Of a stretch of DNA of 6,581 bases, positions 4,735 to 6,581 are shown in pieces. The stretch is from Balneolales bacterium. Its GTDB lineage: Bacteria > Bacteroidota > Rhodothermia > Balneolales > Natronogracilivirgulaceae. A program made the translations under genes and the position numbers. Position 1 is the stretch's first letter. Each line of letters opens with the position of its first letter. The stretch lies in the NCBI GenBank assembly GCA_007135895.1, contig SLHZ01000100.1, forward strand, positions 1 to 6,581, written 5' to 3'. The notes below the pieces were generated by a model, which saw only the letters and a program-made list of their open reading frames with translations, did no database searches and was not told the origin of the DNA.

Positions 4735-6581
4735 ATGAATAATCCAATACTGAAGAAGGTTCCGGGACTGGTTCTTGCGGCCATTCTGCTGTTGCTGCCG
4801 TTTAATGGAGCAAGTGCCCAGGGATCAATAGGTGAACCCAGCTGGGTCGTCCATCCGGACAGTGTAGCATGGCTTGCTTCCGAAGGCAACCTCACCCGTG
4901 GTGTTGCCGTCAATCCGGTGACCGGTCACGTTCTCGTTGCGACCCGTGCCGGTGGCACGGCGGTCAAGGTGCTGGACTCGGCTGACGGATCGGAAGTCGG
5001 TACGCTCGATATGACCGGAGTCGATGGAGGTTTTTTCCCTCTGAACCGGATAGCGGTCACCGAAGACGGTCAGATTTTTGCAATTAACTTCTCTCTGAAC
5101 GGACCCGATTTTCATATTTATCGCTGGGCCGATGAAGATGCGGCGCCGGTGAGGGTCTATGCCGGTGACCCCTATGGTGCACGGACAGGTGATGGCTTTG
5201 GTGTCACAGGAACCGGAGACGATGTGAAGGTATACGTTTCAGCCACGTTCCAGACCCGGATGGCCGAATTCAGCTGGAATGCCGATGACGAGGTGCTGGA
5301 TAACATGCGTATGATTGACCTTCCCGCTGAAAATAGTGCCAATGCTTCGATTATTGCCGCTCCGGGCGAAGATGCCCTCTGGATCAACGGCCGCGATGCC
5401 ACCATCAAGAAAATCGACCTTGAGGGTAATCTGCTGGCGGAGATTCCATCGGATGTCGTGGTAAACGGAAACGGCGAACTTGCCCTGTTGCAATCCGGTG
5501 GCTATACCCTGCTCTTTACGGGAGTCAGGGCGCCCGAGGATAATGTGTTCTCCATCATTGATGTTACCGATGTTTCTGCTCCTATTGTCAGAGCCGTTAC
5601 GCCGGACCTCACCATCTACCGCAATGACTTTCGTGTAGCTGGTGTGGCCATTGATCCCGTACGCAATACCCTGACCACCCTGGTGACTAACAGCGGGGTG
5701 TCCCAGTTTAACCTCGATCTGGACGAAATCATCACCGACGAACTGATCGGTGCCTATTATATCCCGCAGGGGGATTTCAGCAGGGGCTTTCCATCACTGA
5801 AAGAAGCCTTTGACACCCTGAATACCGTGGGTACCAACGGACCGGTTACTCTTTTCATTACCGATGATCTGGATCACTCCGATGATGTGCTCCTGCTCAG
5901 CAATGCCAATATCACGGCCGACAGTCCGCTGCGCATCAAGCCGGCCGCCGAAACCACCCCGACCATCAAACTGGGTGCCACGGCGGTAGTAGAGGGCGGT
6001 ACAGCCGGTCTGGGTATTGTGAATACCAGCTATGTGACCATTGACGGGTCCAATACCGCTGGTGGTACTACCCGCGATCTGACCATCATGACCGAAGCCG
6101 ATGGTGTCAATTTCATGATAGCGGTTCTGGCCGGATCGAAGAATGTAACCATCAGCAATACGAATCTGGCTCACAATTACGAAAACACGACCATACCGGC
6201 AATTCGCGCAAGAAGGGATAATGCCGATACCGTTGTTCCGGAGAATCTGCTGATTGAAAACAACCAGATAGGCTCACCCGACAAACCGTTCGGCATTGGC
6301 ATTGTGGTCTGGGGAACAGTAGACAATCCCATACATGCGGTGCTTTATAACAATGAAATCTATGCGCGTCAGAGGGGTGTGACCACCTTCTGGAATATCA
6401 ACAATGTATTCGTCGGCAACACCATCGAACTGCATAATGCTTCGGTCGATCAGGGACTGCCGGGCGGAATCTACCTTGCTAACCAGGTAGGTGGCGAAAC
6501 GATTGTCGGCAACAACATAATCACTCGCTTGTCGGTGAACCGTTCCGAAGCACCGGGTTACGTAGCCGGAATCAATATCAA
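4735..6581 (+). CDS. Secreted beta-propeller plus right-handed beta-helix protein, 3' partial
   Basis: The frame is open from ATG 4735 to the window edge, giving 615 residues with no stop. AGGAG 7 bases upstream and an immediate signal peptide support the start: basic KK at 7-8, hydrophobic core about 12-23, and a likely cut after ASA at 26-28, before Gln29. Residues about 36-328 are a beta-rich propeller-like domain that aligns in order with residues 270-611 of the amidase protein; it recalls the Bacteroidota family named DUF4623, a memory-based and untested assignment. After a linker, residues about 344-615 look like a pectate-lyase-like parallel beta-helix. It opens with a SLKEAFDTLN cap-like segment (355-364), then YVTIDGSN (435 onward), and rungs ending in N-x-I type turns near 478, 512, 542, 564 and 596. 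No catalytic residues for polysaccharide cleavage can be assigned. The missing C-terminus probably carries a T9SS sorting domain, by analogy with its neighbours. A role in binding surface or extracellular glycans is likely but inferred. Confidence 0.9.
   Translation, partial: MNNPILKKVPGLVLAAILLLLPFNGASAQGSIGEPSWVVHPDSVAWLASEGNLTRGVAVNPVTGHVLVATRAGGTAVKVLDSADGSEVGTLDMTGVDGGFFPLNRIAVTEDGQIFAINFSLNGPDFHIYRWADEDAAPVRVYAGDPYGARTGDGFGVTGTGDDVKVYVSATFQTRMAEFSWNADDEVLDNMRMIDLPAENSANASIIAAPGEDALWINGRDATIKKIDLEGNLLAEIPSDVVVNGNGELALLQSGGYTLLFTGVRAPEDNVFSIIDVTDVSAPIVRAVTPDLTIYRNDFRVAGVAIDPVRNTLTTLVTNSGVSQFNLDLDEIITDELIGAYYIPQGDFSRGFPSLKEAFDTLNTVGTNGPVTLFITDDLDHSDDVLLLSNANITADSPLRIKPAAETTPTIKLGATAVVEGGTAGLGIVNTSYVTIDGSNTAGGTTRDLTIMTEADGVNFMIAVLAGSKNVTISNTNLAHNYENTTIPAIRARRDNADTVVPENLLIENNQIGSPDKPFGIGIVVWGTVDNPIHAVLYNNEIYARQRGVTTFWNINNVFVGNTIELHNASVDQGLPGGIYLANQVGGETIVGNNIITRLSVNRSEAPGYVAGINI

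Noticed and set aside
4620..4913. A - strand open frame of 97 codons spanning the start of gene 3
   Set aside because: It runs opposite the ribosome binding site and signal peptide of gene 3 and has no recognisable features.

Overview
The window looks like bacterial chromosome from the Bacteroidota/Balneolota/Rhodothermota/Ignavibacteria side of the tree. The main clue is that both genes whose 3' ends are visible finish with a type IX secretion system (T9SS) type A C-terminal sorting domain of the 'QNYPNPFNP ... GLASGIYVYRL' kind, which is typical of those phyla. The GC-leaning codon use and lack of a conserved Bacteroidales-type sequence context would suit Balneolota, Rhodothermota or Ignavibacteria, but the exact phylum is an inference. 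All three genes lie on the + strand and make large, apparently secreted, multidomain proteins. I see no RNA gene, CRISPR array or mobile element.

Layout: (1) 1-2160 is a peptidoglycan-recognition-type N-acetylmuramoyl-L-alanine amidase with an intact zinc site, followed by a beta-propeller-like region and a T9SS sorting domain. Its 5' end lies before the window. (2) After a 45-base gap, 2206-4422 is a protein with a signal peptide, a TolB/PD40-like beta-propeller, a C39-like (papain-fold) cysteine peptidase domain with visible Gln/Cys/His/Asp catalytic residues, and a T9SS sorting domain. (3) A 312-base intergenic region, 4423-4734, holds a tandem duplication of the 3' end of gene 2, a long inverted repeat, a possible promoter and a good ribosome binding site. 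(4) 4735 to the window end is a third secreted protein: signal peptide, then a propeller that matches the middle of gene 1 segment by segment, then a right-handed beta-helix that runs off the window.

Taken together, genes 1 and 2 look like an operon-like pair of T9SS-exported hydrolases, one for peptidoglycan and one for a peptide bond, each carried on a propeller. Gene 3 has its own upstream region and may be a surface or released binding protein. A joint role in lysing other bacteria or scavenging wall material is plausible but is only inferred from domain content and adjacency. The most unusual points are the divergent propeller shared by genes 1 and 3, the fusion of a propeller to a C39-like peptidase, and the in-frame 27-base duplication at the end of gene 2 that provides a second stop codon.
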